Shown here piece by piece: positions 1 to 12,074 of a stretch of 64,000 nt of DNA (position 1 is its first letter; the number at the start of each line of letters is the position of its first letter). The DNA is from Piliocolobus tephrosceles (Eukaryota; Chordata; Mammalia; Primates; Cercopithecidae). A model generated the notes under the pieces. The model ran no database searches, was not told the DNA's origin, and was given only the letters and a program-made list of their open reading frames with translations. Location of the stretch: the NCBI RefSeq assembly GCF_002776525.5, contig NC_045441.1, positions 110,729,161 through 110,793,160 on the forward strand, given 5' to 3'. The position numbers and the translations under genes are program-made.

Positions 1-377
1 AGCAAAACAATAAAAAAAGAAAGCAAATGTACTCAGCTTAAAATAAAGTTCCCTAATCTGGTTCACTATAGTGATAACACATACATGGTAATTTATTTTT
101 TAAAAATACGTATTGAAAAATGATCAGGTGTGGGTGTTCCATTTGGATTAGTCATATGCTGTATGTGCTATTTAAATACAGCTGTCCCAAGTTATACGAA
201 TTCAAGTACCCTTCTAGGGCAAAGTCAGAGGTGGAAGAACTGTCTACCTAAAGAATTACTTGGTGCTAAAAGACAGTGTGAACCACAGAGGGAGGTAAGT
301 AAAACAGGGGCAGGATGATGTTATTTAAATTCCAGATGCTCAGTGGAATACTGACATAGTCTGTTATGCTACAGTAC
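1..377. other. Intergenic, nothing recognised
   Basis: AT-rich sequence with no recognisable repeat, exon or RNA gene. Confidence 0.6.
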
Positions 378-668
378 TGTCTTTTTTATTTTTTATCTTT
401 GAGAAAGGATCTGGCTCTGTCACCCAGGCTGGAATGCAGTGAGAAGATCTTGGCTTACTGCAACCTTTGCCTCCTGGTCTCAAGCCATCCTCCCACTTCA
501 GCCCCTGAGTAGCTGGGACTAGAGGTGTGCATCATCATGCCTAATTTCTTGTAGAGACAGGGTTTCACCACATTGCGCAGGCTGGTCTGCAACTCCTGAG
601 CTCAAGTAATCCTCCTGCCTTGGCCTCCCAAAGTGCTGGGGTTAAAGGCATGAGTCACTGCACCCAGC
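378..668 (-). mobile_element. Old Alu (AluJ-like), reverse
   Basis: Diverged dimeric Alu in reverse orientation, ending in a CACTGCACCCAGCC-type head, directly adjoining the younger Alu at 680. Confidence 0.88.
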
Positions 669-679
669 CGAGCATGGCT

Positions 680-983
680 TTTTTTTTTTTTTTTTTTTTT
701 TTGAGACAGAGTCTCGCTCTGTCGCCCAGGCTGGAGTGCAGTGGCCGGATCTCAGCTCACTGCAAGCTCCGCCTCCCGGGTTTACGCCATTCTCCTGCCT
801 CAACCTCCCGAGTAGCTAGGATTACAGGCGCCCGCCACCTCGCCCGGCTAGTTTTTTGTATTTTTTAGTAGAGACGGGGTTTCACCGTGTTAGCCAGGAT
901 GGTCTCGATCTCCTGACCTCGTGATCCGCCCGTCTCGGCCTCCCAAAGTGCTGGGATTACAGGCTTGAGCCACCGCGCCCGGC
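680..983 (-). mobile_element. AluY (Old World monkey AluYR-like)
   Basis: Full-length, little-diverged Alu in reverse orientation with a 20-plus T-run. It shares the variants CCGGATCTCAGC and AGGCTTGAGCC with the copies at 46545 and 58837. The short sequence CCGAGCA flanks it. It inserted at the edge of an older Alu. Confidence 0.92.
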
Positions 984-1610
984 CCGAGCACTGTTTTTTA
1001 TAGAACACATGAGATCACATGAGATTGTTAAATCGGAGAGTAATGTTAGAATAATAAGGAAAGTGGGTTGGTTCATACATAATTTTTCATAGCACTTTAA
1101 TGCTTTGTAGTACAAAGACACGATAGCTGAAGTACAATTATTGCACTTAGTTTTGTGATTGCACCAGACCTGGGGGAATACAGCACTCAAATGATGACCT
1201 TTCACGGTGTGGGACCCCATTCTTCCCTGGGCTTGGTTCAGCCATGTGCCCCATTTTGATAGGGCTTATTTTGCAGCTCCCTCACATCTTTGGGCAAAAG
1301 CGACATCAGACAATGAGTCAGAGCCATCCATCTCTGGCTACTCTACATTTCCTGCAAAGTTTGCAACTGCTTCTATCTGCAACTTCTGATGATCTGCTGC
1401 CCTTGTTTCCATCACTCATCACTGTCTACCCTTCTGTAAACTGTCATTCTTCAAGCAACCTTCAACTTTTTAAAAAAGGTAAAACTCTTTAAGTTAATAT
1501 AACATTGCTTTATTTGTTAGGAGTTTTACACGTCCTTTTAAATGAACTACTATTTTCATTTGGGTTGTTATTGTCTTTTAATACTACAGTTGAGTCATTG
1601 CCAGACTTTG
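984..1610. other. Intergenic, nothing recognised
   Basis: No repeat family or coding exon recognised. Short open frames here look like chance. Confidence 0.55.
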
Positions 1611-1765
1611 TTGTGTATTAGTTACCTGGAGATGTTTTAGAATACTGAGGCCCAGCTTCTCCCCTCATTCCATTTAATTCAGAATGTCTTGAGTGTGGAA
1701 GCCAGGTATCAGTTTTTAAAGATCGTATCAGTAAGTAGCAAAGTTTGGGAACCACCGCTCAGTTG
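1611..1765 (+). repeat. MER5/MER20-like hAT (Charlie) fragment
   Basis: Old non-autonomous hAT-type sequence ending with a GTTTGGGAACCACCGCTCAG-like terminus. The family assignment is by pattern memory only. Confidence 0.45.
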
Positions 1766-1906
1766 TTCAGAGTTTCAGAGGGCTTTCCCAGACTTATTTT
1801 TCCCTTAGGTTCTTAAGTGAGCCATTTTCGTAAAATGTGAAGATCTTCAGGAATGTATTATACATAGCATATTATAGCCAGAATGTTTTGTCATTTTTTG
1901 GTTTCT

Positions 1907-2268
1907 GCTATGGTCTCGATACTGGTGTCTTCCAAAATTCATATGTTGGAACCTAATATCCAATATGATTGCATTAAGACATGGGGTCTTTTGGGAAGTA
2001 AGACGTGAGGATGCTGCCCTCATGAATAGGATTAGTGCCCCTACTGAAGAGGTTGAAAGGAGCTGCCTTGCCACCTTCTGCCATGTGAGCATGCAGCAAG
2101 AAACTGTCATCTATAAGGAATAGGCCCTCATCAGACACAGAATCTACTGTTGCTTTGATCTTGCATTTCTCAGCCTCCAGAACTGAAAAAAATAAATTTT
2201 TGCTGTTCATAAATTACCCGATCTAATGTATTTTGTTATAGCAGCCCAAACAATTTCCAAAATAAAAA
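1907..2268 (+). mobile_element. MLT1-type LTR (ERVL-MaLR)
   Basis: Recognised from CCAAAATTCATATGTTGGAA, CATGAATAGGATTAGTGCCC, AGCCTCCAGAACTG and a late AATAAA at about 2191. A solitary LTR with no retroviral coding region next to it. Confidence 0.8.
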
Positions 2269-2324
2269 TAATGTAAAGGGAGAGCAGGATTTGGGGAGTG
2301 AAAATGGCTAGTTAGAAAAAAAAA

Positions 2325-2610
2325 TTTTTTTTTCTTTTTTTTTGAGACCAGTCTCAGTCTGTCGCCCAGCCTGGAGTGCAGCAGCATAATCACAGATCAC
2401 TGGACTTAAGTGATCCTTCCATTGCAGAATCCCAAGTAGCTGTGAACACAGGTGTGGGCTACCATGTGCAGCAAAGTTTTGTATTTTTAGTAGAGATGGG
2501 GTTTCCCCATGTTTCCCAGGCTGGTCTTGACCTCCTCGGCTCAAGCAATCTGCCCACCTTGGCCTCCCAAAGTGCTGGGAATACAGGTATGAGCCACTGT
2601 ACCTGGTCTA
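2325..2610 (-). mobile_element. Old Alu with internal deletion, reverse
   Basis: Diverged AluJ-like copy in reverse orientation. Part of the right monomer after the AGATCACTGGACTTAAGTG stretch is missing. The L1 inserted a few bases beyond its head. Confidence 0.85.
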
Positions 2611-2621
2611 AAAATTTTAAT

Positions 2622-2637
2622 AATAAAAATCAATTTT
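2622..2637. repeat. L1 target-site duplication, left copy
   Basis: AATAAAAATCAATTTT, identical to 8822-8837 and lying directly before the L1 start. It marks target-primed reverse transcription. Confidence 0.95.
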
Positions 2638-3661
2638 GAAGATGGCCAAATAGGAACAGCTCCAGTCTCCATCTCCCAGCGTGAGCGACACAGAAGACCG
2701 GTGATTTCTGCATTTTCAACGGAGGTACTGGGGTCATCTCACTCGGGAGTGCCCGACAATCGGTGCTGGTCAGCTGCTGCAGCCTCACCAGCGAGAGCTG
2801 AAGCAGGGCGAGGCATCGCCTCACCTGGGAAGCGCAAGGGGGAAGGGAGTCCCTTTTCCTAGCCAGGGGAACTGAGACACACAACACCTGGAAAATCGGG
2901 TAACTCCCACCCCAATACTGCGCGGTAAGCACACCGGCACACCAGGAGAATATACCCCACACCTGGCCGGGAGGGTCCCACGCCCACGGAGCCTCCCTCC
3001 TTGCTAACACAGCAGTCTGCGACAATCTAACCGCAAGGCAGCAGCCAGGCTGGGGGAGGGGCGCCCGCCATGGCTGAGGCTTAAGTAGGTAAACAAAGCC
3101 CCTGGGAAGCTCGAACTGGGTGGAGCTCACAGCAGCTCAAGGAAACCTGCCTGTCTCTGTAGACTCCGCCTCTGGGGACAGGGCACAACTAAAATATAAC
3201 AGGGGAAGCAGCAGAGGCCAGTGCAGACATGAACGACTCTGTCTGACAGCTTTGAAGAGAGCAGTGGATCTCCCAACATGGAGGTTGAGATCTGAGAAGG
3301 GGCAGGCTGCCTGCTCAACTGGGTCCCTGACCCCTGAGTAGCCTAACTGGGAGACATCCCCCACTAGGGGCAGTCTGACACCCCACACCTCACAGGGTGG
3401 AGTACACCCCTGAGAGGAAGCTTCCAAAGCAAGAATCAGACAGGTGCTCTCGCTGTTCAGCAATATTCTATCTTCTGCAACCTCTGCTGCTGATACCCAG
3501 GCAAACAGGGTCTGGAGTGGACCTCAAGCAATCTCCAACAGACCTATAGCTGAGGGTACTGACTGTCAGAAGGAAAACTATCAAACAGGAAGGACACCTA
3601 TATCAAAACCCCATAAGTACATCACCATCATCAAAGACCAGAGACAGATAAAACCACAAAG
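2638..3661 (+). promoter_or_regulatory. L1 5' UTR with internal promoter
   Basis: About 1 kb, GC-richer than its flanks, opening with GATGGCCAAATAGGAACAGC, the conserved L1 start with its YY1-type GATGGCC site. Primate L1 5' UTRs drive sense RNA polymerase II transcription and carry an antisense promoter. Whether this copy is active cannot be told. Confidence 0.8.
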
Positions 3662-4678
3662 ATGGGGAAAAAGCAGGGCAGAAAAGCTGGAAATTCAAAA
3701 AATAAGAGAGCATCTCCCCCTGAAAAGGAGCACAGCCCATCGCCAGCAACGGATCAAAGCTGGTCAGAGAATGACTTTGACGAGATGAGAGAAGAAGGCT
3801 TCAGTCCATCAAACCTCTCAGAGCTAAAGGAGGAATTACGTACCCAGCGCAAAGAAACTAAAAATCTTGAAAAAAGAGTGGAAGAATTGACAGCTAGACT
3901 AATTAATGCAGAGAAGGTCATAAACGAAATGACAGAGATGAAAACCATGACATGAGAAATACGTGACAAATGCACAAGCTTCAGCAACCGACTCGATCAA
4001 CTGGAAGAAACAGTATCAGCGATTGAGGATCAAATGAATGAAATGAAGCGAGAAGAGAAACCAAAAGAAAAAAGAAGAAAAAGAAATGAACAAAGCCTGC
4101 AAGAAGTATGGGATTATGTAAAAAGACCAAATCTACGTCTGATTGGGGTGCCTGAAAGTGAGGGGGAAAATGGAACCAAATTGGAAAACACTCTTCAGGA
4201 TATCATCCAGGAGAACTTCCCCAACCTAGCAGGGCAGGCCAACATTCAAATTCTGGAAATACAGAGAACGCCACAAAGATACTCCTCCAGAAGAGCAACT
4301 CCAAGACACATAATTGCCAGATTCACCAAAGTTGAAATGAAGGAAAAAATCTTAAGGGCAGCCAGAGAGAAACGTCGGGTTACCCACAAAGGGAAGCCCA
4401 TCAGACTGACAGCAGATCTCTCGGCAGAAACTCTACAAGCCAGAAGAGAGTGGGGGCCAATATTCAAAGTTCTTAAAGAAAAGAATTTTAAACCCAGAAT
4501 TTCATATCCAGCCAAACTAAGTTTCATCAGTGAAGGAGAAATAAAATCCTTTACAGATAAGCAAATGCTTAGAGATTTTGTCACCACCAGGCCTGCCTTA
4601 CAAGAGACCCTGAAGGAAGCCCTAAACATGGAAAGGAACAACCGGTACCAGCCATTGCAAAAACATGCCAAAATGTAA
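3662..4678 (+). pseudogene. L1 ORF1 (RNA-binding chaperone), one nonsense codon
   Basis: A frame of 338 codons, the usual ORF1p length. The N-terminal basic start M-G-K-K-Q-G and a coiled coil (about residues 50-150) are followed by the RRM and C-terminal domain. The frame is open throughout except for an in-frame TGA at 3953-3955 (codon 98, inside the coiled coil). The context suggests a CGA-to-TGA CpG transition. No indel is present. ORF1p normally forms trimers that coat L1 RNA in cytoplasmic particles. A product from the next in-frame ATG (4034) would lack most of the coiled coil. Confidence 0.93.
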
Positions 4679-4741
4679 AGACCATCGAGGCTAGGAAGAA
4701 ACTGCATCAACTAATGAGCAAAATGACCAGTTAATATCATA

Positions 4742-7700
4742 ATGGCAAGATCAAGTTCACACATAACAATATTAACCTTAAATGTAAATGGACTAAATGC
4801 TCCAATTAAAAGACACAGACTGGCAAACTGGATAAAGAGTCAAGACCCATCAGTCTGCTGTCTTCAGGAGACCCATCTCACATGCAGAGACATACATAGG
4901 CTCAAAATAAAGGGATGGAGGAAGATCTACCAAGCAAATGGAGAACAAAAAAAAGCAGGGGTTGCAAGCCTACTCTCTGATAAAACAGACTTTAAACCAT
5001 CAAAGATCAAAAGAGACAAAGAAGACCATTACATAATGGTAAAGGGATAATTCAACAGGAAGAGCTAACTATCCTAAATATATATGCACCCAATATAGGA
5101 GAACCCAGATTCATAAAGCAAGTCCTTAGAGACTTACAAAGAGACTTAGACTCCCATACAATAATAATGGGAGACTTCAACACTCCACTGTCAACATTAG
5201 ACAGATCAACGAGACAGAAAGTTAACAAGGATATTCAGGAATTGAACTCATCTCTGCACCAAGCGGACCTAATAGACATCTATAGAACTCTCCACCCCAA
5301 GTCAACAGAATATACATTCTTCTCAGCACCACATCGCACTTATTCCAAAATTGACCACATAATTGGAAGTAAAGCACTCCTCAGCAAATGTAAAAGAACA
5401 GAAATTATATCAAACTGTCTCTCAGACCACAGTGCAATCAAACTAGAACTCAGGACTAAGAAATTCAATCAAAACCGCTCAACTACATGGAAACTGAACA
5501 ACCTGCTCCTGAATGACTACTGGGTTCATAACGAAATGAAAGCAGAAATAAAGATGTTCTTTGAAACCAATGAGAACAAAGATACAACATACCAGAATCT
5601 CTGGGACACATTTAAAGCAGTGTGTACAGGGAAATTTATAGCACGAAATGCCCACAAGAGAAAGCAGGAAAGATCTAAAATTGACACTCTAACATCACAA
5701 TTAAAAGAACTAGAGAGGCAAGAGCAAACACATTCAAAAGCTAGCAGAAGGCAAGAAATAACTAAGATCAGAGCAGAACTGAAGGAGATAGAGACACAAA
5801 AAACCCTCCAAAAAATCAATGAATCCAGGAGTTGGTTTTTTGAAAAGATCAACAAAATTGACAGACCGCTAGCAAGATTAATAAAGAAGAAAAGAGAGAG
5901 GAATCAAATAGACGCAATAAAAAATGATAAAGGGGATATCACCACCGACCCCACAGAAATACAAACTACCATCAGAGAATACTATAAACACCTCTACGCA
6001 AATCAACTAGAAAATCTAGAAGAAATGGATAATTTCCTGGACACGTACACTCTCCCAAGACTAAACCAGGAAGAAGTTGAATCCCTGAATAGACCAATAG
6101 CAGCCTCTGAAATTGAGGCAACAATTAATAGCCTGCCCACCAAAAAAAGCCCAGGACCAGATGGATTCACAGCTGAATTCTACCAGAGGTACAAGGAGGA
6201 GCTGGTACCATTCCTTCTGAAACTATTCCAATCAATAGAAAAAGAGGGAATCCTCCCTAACTCATTTTATGAGGCCAGCATCATCCTGATACCAAAGCCT
6301 GGCAGAGACACAACAAAAAAAGAGAATTTTAGACCAATCTCCCTGATGAACATCGATGCAAAAATCCTCAATAAAATACTGGCAAACCGGATTCAGCAGC
6401 ACATCAAAAAGCTTATCCACCATGATCAAGTGGGCTTCATCCCTGGGATGCAAGGCTGGTTCAACATTCGCAAATCAATCAACGTAATCCAGCATATCAA
6501 CAGAACCAAAGACAAGAACCACATGATTATCTCAATAGATGCAGAAAAGGCTTTTGACGAAATTCAACAGCCCTTCATGCTAAAAATGCTCAATAAATTT
6601 GGTATTGATGGAACGTACCTCAAAATAATAAGAGCTATTTATGACAAACCCACAGCTAATATCATACTGAATGGGCAAAAACTGGAAAAGTTCCCTTTGA
6701 AAACTGGCACAAGACAGGGATGCCCTCTCTCACCACTCCTATTCAACATAGTGTTGGAAGTTCTGGCTAGGGCAATCAGGCAAGAGAAATAAATCAAGGG
6801 TATTCAGTTAGGAAAAGAAGAAGTCAAATTGTCCCTGTTTGCAGATGACATGATTGTATACTTAGAAAACCCCATCGTCTCAGCCCAAAACCTTCTTAAG
6901 CTGATAAGCAACTTCAGCAAAGTCTCAGGATACAAAATTAATGTGCAAAAATCACAAGCATTCTTATACACCAGTAACAGACAAGCAGAGAGCCAAATCA
7001 GGAATGAACTTCCATTCACAACTGCTTCAAAGAGAATAAAATACCTAGGAATCCAACTTACAAGGGATGTAAAGGACCTCTTCAAGGAGAACTACAAACC
7101 ACTGCTCAGTGAAACAAAAGAGGACACAAACAAATGGAAGAACATACCATGCCCATGGATAGGAAGAATCAATATCGTGAAAATGGCCATACTGCCCAAG
7201 GTAATTTATAGATTCAATGCCATCCCCATCAAGCTACCAATGAGTTTCTTCACCGAATTGGAAAAAACTGCTTTAAAGTTCATATGGAACCACAAAAGAG
7301 CCTGCATTGCCAAGACAATCCTAAGTCAAAAGGACAAAGCTGGAGGCATCACGCTACCTGACTTCAAACTATACTACAAGGCTACAGTAACCAAAACAGC
7401 ATGGTACTGGTACCAAAACAGAGATATAGACCAATGGAACAGAACAGAGTCCTCAGAAATAATACCACACATCTACAGCCATCTGATCTTTGACAAACCT
7501 GAGAGAAACAAGAAATGGGGAAAGGATTCCCTATTTAATAAATGGTGCTGGGAAAATTGGCTAGCCATAAGTAGAAAGCTGAAACTGGATCCTTTCCTTA
7601 CTCCTTATATGAAGATTAATTCAAGATGGATTAGAGACTTAAATGTTAGACCTATTACCATAAAAACCCTAGAAGAAAATCTAGGTAGTAGTATTCAGGA

Positions 7701-8570
7701 CATAGGCATGGGCAAGGACTTCATGTCTAAGAAACACGGAAAGCAATGGCAACAAAAGCCAAAATTGACAAATGGGATCTCATTAAACTAAAGAGCTTCT
7801 GCACAGCAAAAGAAACTACCATCAGAGTGAACAGGCAACCGACAGAATGGGAGAAAATTTTTGCAATCTGCTCATCTGACAAAGGGCTAATTTCCAGAAT
7901 CTACAAAGAACTCAAACAAATATACAAGAAAAAAACAAACAACCCCATCGAAAAGTGGGGAAAGGATATGAACAGACATTTCTCAAAAGAAGACATTCAT
8001 ACAGCCAACAGACACATGAAAAAATGCTCATCATCACTCGCCATCAGAGAAATGCAAATCAAAACCACAATGAGATACCATCTCACACCAGTTAGAATGG
8101 CAATCATTAAAAAATCAGGAAACAACAGGCGTTGGAGAGGATGTGGAGAAACAGGAACACTTTTACACTGTTGGTGGGATTGTAAACTAGTTCAACCATT
8201 ATGGAAAACAGTATGGCAATTCCTCAAGGATCTAGAACTAGATGTACCATATGACCCAGCCATCCCACTAATGGGTATATACCCAAAGGATTATAAATTA
8301 TTCTACTACAAAGACACATGCACACGTATGTTTATTGCGGCACTCCTCACAATAGCAAAGACTTGGAATCAACCCAAATGTCTATCAGTGACAGACTGGA
8401 TTAAGAAAATGTGGCACATATACACCATGGAATACTATGCAGCCATAAAAAAGGATGAGTTTGCGTCCTTTGTAGGGACACGGACACAGCTGGAAACCAT
8501 CATTCTTAGCAAACTATCACAAGAAGAGAAAACCAAACACCGCATGTTCTCACTCATAGGTGGGAACTGA
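4742..8570 (+). pseudogene. L1 ORF2 (endonuclease/reverse transcriptase), disrupted
   Basis: Spans the normal ORF2 length of about 1,275 codons but is broken three times: a one-base loss near 5053 shifts the frame, an in-frame TAA sits at 6790-6792, and a net two-base gain near 7720-7735 shifts it again. The pieces are 4742-5050, 5167-6792, 6829-7791 and 7746-8570. The apurinic-type endonuclease motifs remain (L-N-V-N-G-L-N near the start, Q-E-T-H, G-D-F-N, S-D-H-S). The reverse-transcriptase F-A-D-D catalytic motif is intact at 6838-6849, and the Cys-rich C-terminal segment is present in the last piece. The first shift separates the endonuclease N-terminus from everything after it. Confidence 0.93.
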
Positions 8571-8821
8571 ACAATGAGATCACTTGGACTCGGGAAGAGG
8601 AACATCACACACTGGGGCCTATCATGGGGAGGGGGGAATGGGGAGGGATTGCCTTGGGAGTTATACCTGATATAAATGACGAAGTGATGGGTGCTGACGA
8701 GTTGATGGGTGCAGCACACCAACATGGCACAGATATACATATGTAACAAACCTGCATGTTATGCACATGTACCCTAGAACTTAAAGTATAATAAAAAAAA
8801 TAAATAAATAAAAAATAAAAA

Positions 8822-8837
8822 AATAAAAATCAATTTT
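8822..8837. repeat. L1 target-site duplication, right copy
   Basis: Perfect 16-bp copy of 2622-2637 directly after the L1 A-rich tail. Confidence 0.95.
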
Positions 8838-9170
8838 AAAAATACCATAAAGAATGCATAAAAGCATATGTATTTTATTAGTATATATTGCTCTTTATGA
8901 GATGAAACAGAGGGCCTTCTAAGATATACTTGTTCTCCAGCTGTTTAAGGTAAAGTATATGCCCACGTAAGTATCACCAGTATGTTCTGTGGCCTCACCA
9001 TTGGCTAGTGAGCAAAGTGTATCATGTTTACATAGTTCTACAGATTGGCCCCATCTACTTTGTTAACAAGCAGTCTTGCCTTTTCCTGTGTCTCCCTAAT
9101 CTTGCTAACTTCTGATTCACCAACTGCCATCACTATGCCACCTAGTATTTGCTGTCTGCCTTTTCTTTTT

Positions 9171-9461
9171 CATTTTTAGATGGGATTTCACTTTATTGCT
9201 CAAACTGGAGGGCAGTAGCTCCAACACGGCTCTCTGCAGCCTCAACCTCCCTGCTCAAGCTATCCTCCTGCCTCAGCCTCCCAAGTAGCTGGCACTACAG
9301 GTGCATGACACCACACCCAGCTAATTTTTTTTTTTTTTTTTGGTAGAGATGGGGTTTTGCCATTTTGCCCAGGTTAGTCTCAAACTCCTGGACTCAAGCA
9401 ATCTTCCTACCTCAGGCTCCCATAGTGCTGAAATTATACATGTGAGTCACTGGGTCTAGCC
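9171..9461 (-). mobile_element. AluJ-like element, reverse
   Basis: Diverged full-length Alu in reverse orientation with an internal T-run, ending in CACTGGGTCTAGCC. Confidence 0.87.
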
Positions 9462-9653
9462 TCATTACCTTAGGCTCTGTCTTCACATCACGTTTTTTTC
9501 TGCCTCTCCATTCGTTTATTATTATTTACTTAATAACCTCCGTGAGCACAGAATATGCCTCTCCATTCTTATTGCTACAAATCAGAAACTCATACCTCAA
9601 CTCCTGCTGGCCTTTTCATCTTCAGTTTTTACCTTTGCTAAATATTCATGTCA

Positions 9654-9957
9654 GGACCAAGCGTAATGATTCACGCCTGTAATCCCAGCACTTTGGGAGG
9701 ACGATGTGGGCGGATCACCTGAGGTTGGGATTTTGAGACCAGCCTGGCCAACATGGTGAAACCCCGTCTTTACTAAAAATACAAAAATTAGCCAGGCGTA
9801 ATGGTGCATGGCCGTAATCTCAGCTACTTGGGAGGCGGAGGCAGGAGAATGGTTTGAACCCAGGAGGCAGAGGTTGCAGTGAGCCGAGATCCGCACCACT
9901 GCACTCCTCCAGCCTATGTGAAAAAATGAGACTCCATCTCAAAAAAAAAAAAAAAAA
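9654..9957 (+). mobile_element. AluS-like element
   Basis: Full-length forward Alu with a poly(A) tail, flanked by the near-identical duplication ATTCATGTCAG / ATTAATGTCAG. Confidence 0.92.
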
Positions 9958-11584
9958 GCATTAATGTCAGCTTATTTTCCTAAAGTGTATTTGCACTTCT
10001 TCTCAAGCACTGATTTAAGTCTTACCTTTTTTGTAAAACCTTCTAAGATTCGAACTCATATCCATCTTTCCCTTCCTTAAGCACTTAAAATGTGCACAGC
10101 TGCATCTGTCCAATCATAAAAAATGGCAGTGAACAAAACACCATATTGGAATCAGCTTTGAGACTTAAAAAAAACAAAAGAAAAGAAAAAAAAAGCTTCT
10201 TTATGGTATACCCTATGTCCTTGAATAATAGTGTGTACTTATTATATATCAGGCTCTTCAAGTATTACTTTCAGTTCCTCAACAATTAGATGTAGTTTTG
10301 TGTAGTTTTCCCCATTTTACAGATGGGGACCCAGGAAAAGAAAGTTAAGTATGCTCAAAGTCACACAAATAAAAATTCAGGCAGTTCTTGAGTCAGTGTT
10401 CTTAATAATGATCCTAAACTGCTTCTCAATTAACAAATCACTTATATTTGATTTTTTCCATCCCTTAAGTAATGGAGTTAAATCTACCTGTCTTTATTAC
10501 CCTAAATGAAAAACACAAGTAAAGCACTTTGTAATGCCTAGTGTTAAATGGAGACTATTAATAACCTTTATTTGTAATTTGGAATATTCATTTTTTTTAC
10601 GCAATAATTATTTCATTTTTATACGTAAAGGTCTGTAACTATTCAGGAATTTCCTTGTAAGTAGAGACACATGATCTACTTATGTCCTTTTCTGCCTAGG
10701 AGAACTCTGGTTAGATCTATTCAATATATATTACTGATTGGTTAGCACCCTTGCAACTTGCAGGAAAGTAAAGCATAAACACATAAAAGGAAATAAAAGT
10801 TCCCATCACATAAGGTTAAAAATATTACTTTATTTTAAAAATTGTGATAATTTTCCATAAACTATTCAGAGAAGGGCAAATTCAGTTTCCTCAGATTCTG
10901 CCAGAAGTCTGATCCTTTAGGTTAATGTTTTCTGCTCAAGATTTAGATTCAGAAGTAATGGAATAAAATTATCTATTACAAGCATACTTTGGTTGATACT
11001 TTATCAGTGATATGTCATTTAAATAAGCATTACTTTGAGAGATTTTGACTTCAGGGGCAAGTTTCACCGTTAACTCTTAATTTTTTAGTAGTCAGATGTT
11101 TATATGTATCAGTTTTCCCTTGTTGGAGCTTTAACGTAATTCTCCTTTATGAGATGCTAAGCTCTCTACATTCACGTACTCCCAAGGGTACATGGCTAAT
11201 ACAGATAAATCATACATGTAATGTTTGCATCCAGAGGTAATTCATTTTTTGTCTTAATAACTGGACTTTTATCTATCCAGAGGCTTTCTCGTTACATCTG
11301 TGATCCTTATAGACTACAGAAAACATAGCAGTTTTAAGACACATGCAAAAAAGTTTCCAGCCAAAGAGATTTTGTGATGCTCCATAAACACTGTACATCT
11401 GTTATTTATCTGGCATATTACTTTAATGACAACTACACAAGACCATAGACTTACAATGTATTTATGATGAAAGTAGTTTCGTAAGCTACCATATAATGTT
11501 AAACATTTTCAAAACAAAAGCATACTCTAAGTGATGAAAATTTGTAGGGAGTATTTATTTTTTTACTTTTATTTTTTATTTTTA
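9958..11584. other. Intergenic, only a MIR recognised
   Basis: AT-rich unique-looking sequence apart from the MIR at 10235. No exon, RNA gene or regulatory site stands out. Confidence 0.5.
10235..10400 (-). repeat. MIR fragment, reverse
   Basis: CCATTTTACAGATGGGGACC, then AAGTTAAGTATGCTCAAAGTC and CACAAATA: the MIR core in reverse orientation. Confidence 0.65.
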
Positions 11585-11868
11585 TTTTATTGAGATGGAG
11601 TATCGCTCTGTCGCCCTGGCTGGAGGGCAGTGGCACAATCTCTGCTCACCGCAACCTTTGCCTCCCAGGTTCTAGTGGTTCTCCCGCCTCAGCCTCCCTA
11701 GTAGCTGCGAGTACAGGCACCCGCCACCACGCCGGCTAATTTTTGTATTTTAGTAGAGACGGGGTTTCACCATGTTGGCCAGGATGGTGTTGATCTCTTG
11801 ACCAAGTGATCCGCCCGCCTCGGCCTCCCAAAGTGCTGGGATTACAGGTGGGAGTCACCGTACCCGGC
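11585..11868 (-). mobile_element. AluS-like element, reverse
   Basis: Full-length Alu in reverse orientation with a T-rich tail, ending in GTACCCGGC. Confidence 0.9.
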
Positions 11869-11907
11869 TTTATTTTTATAAGATCACACAGAGGTTAGTT
11901 TTTATGT

Positions 11908-12074
11908 TTTTGTTTTTGAGATGGAGTTTCGCTCTTGTCGCCCAGGCTGGAGTGCAATGGCGTGATCTCAGCTCACTGTAACCACCGCCTCCCGGGTTCA
12001 AGCAATTCTCCTGCCTCAGCTTCCAGAGTAGCTGGGATTACAGGCACACACCAACACGCCCAGCAATTTTTTTG
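11908..12074 (-). mobile_element. 5'-truncated Alu, reverse
   Basis: Only the right-monomer end of an Alu in reverse orientation, breaking off after CACGCCCAGCAATTTTTT. It lies 40 bases from another reverse Alu. Confidence 0.85.

Larger units (their letters stand above)
2638..8821 (+). mobile_element. Near full-length L1 (L1PA-type) LINE
   Basis: Order is a 5' UTR (2638-3661), ORF1 (3662-4678), a 63-base spacer, ORF2 (4742-8570), a short 3' UTR and an A-rich (TAAA) tail. A perfect 16-bp target-site duplication flanks it (2622-2637 and 8822-8837). It starts at GAAGATGGCC, so roughly the first ten bases of the usual L1 start are missing. ORF1 and ORF2 lengths match modern primate L1, but four lesions break them, so this copy should not be autonomous. 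Low decay and the perfect duplication suggest insertion in the catarrhine lineage. Confidence 0.97.

Noticed and set aside
4246..4710. 154-codon minus-strand frame opposite L1 ORF1
   Set aside because: Shadow of ORF1; no independent support.
5526..5855. Minus-strand open frame inside L1 ORF2
   Set aside because: Shadow of the A-rich L1 coding strand.
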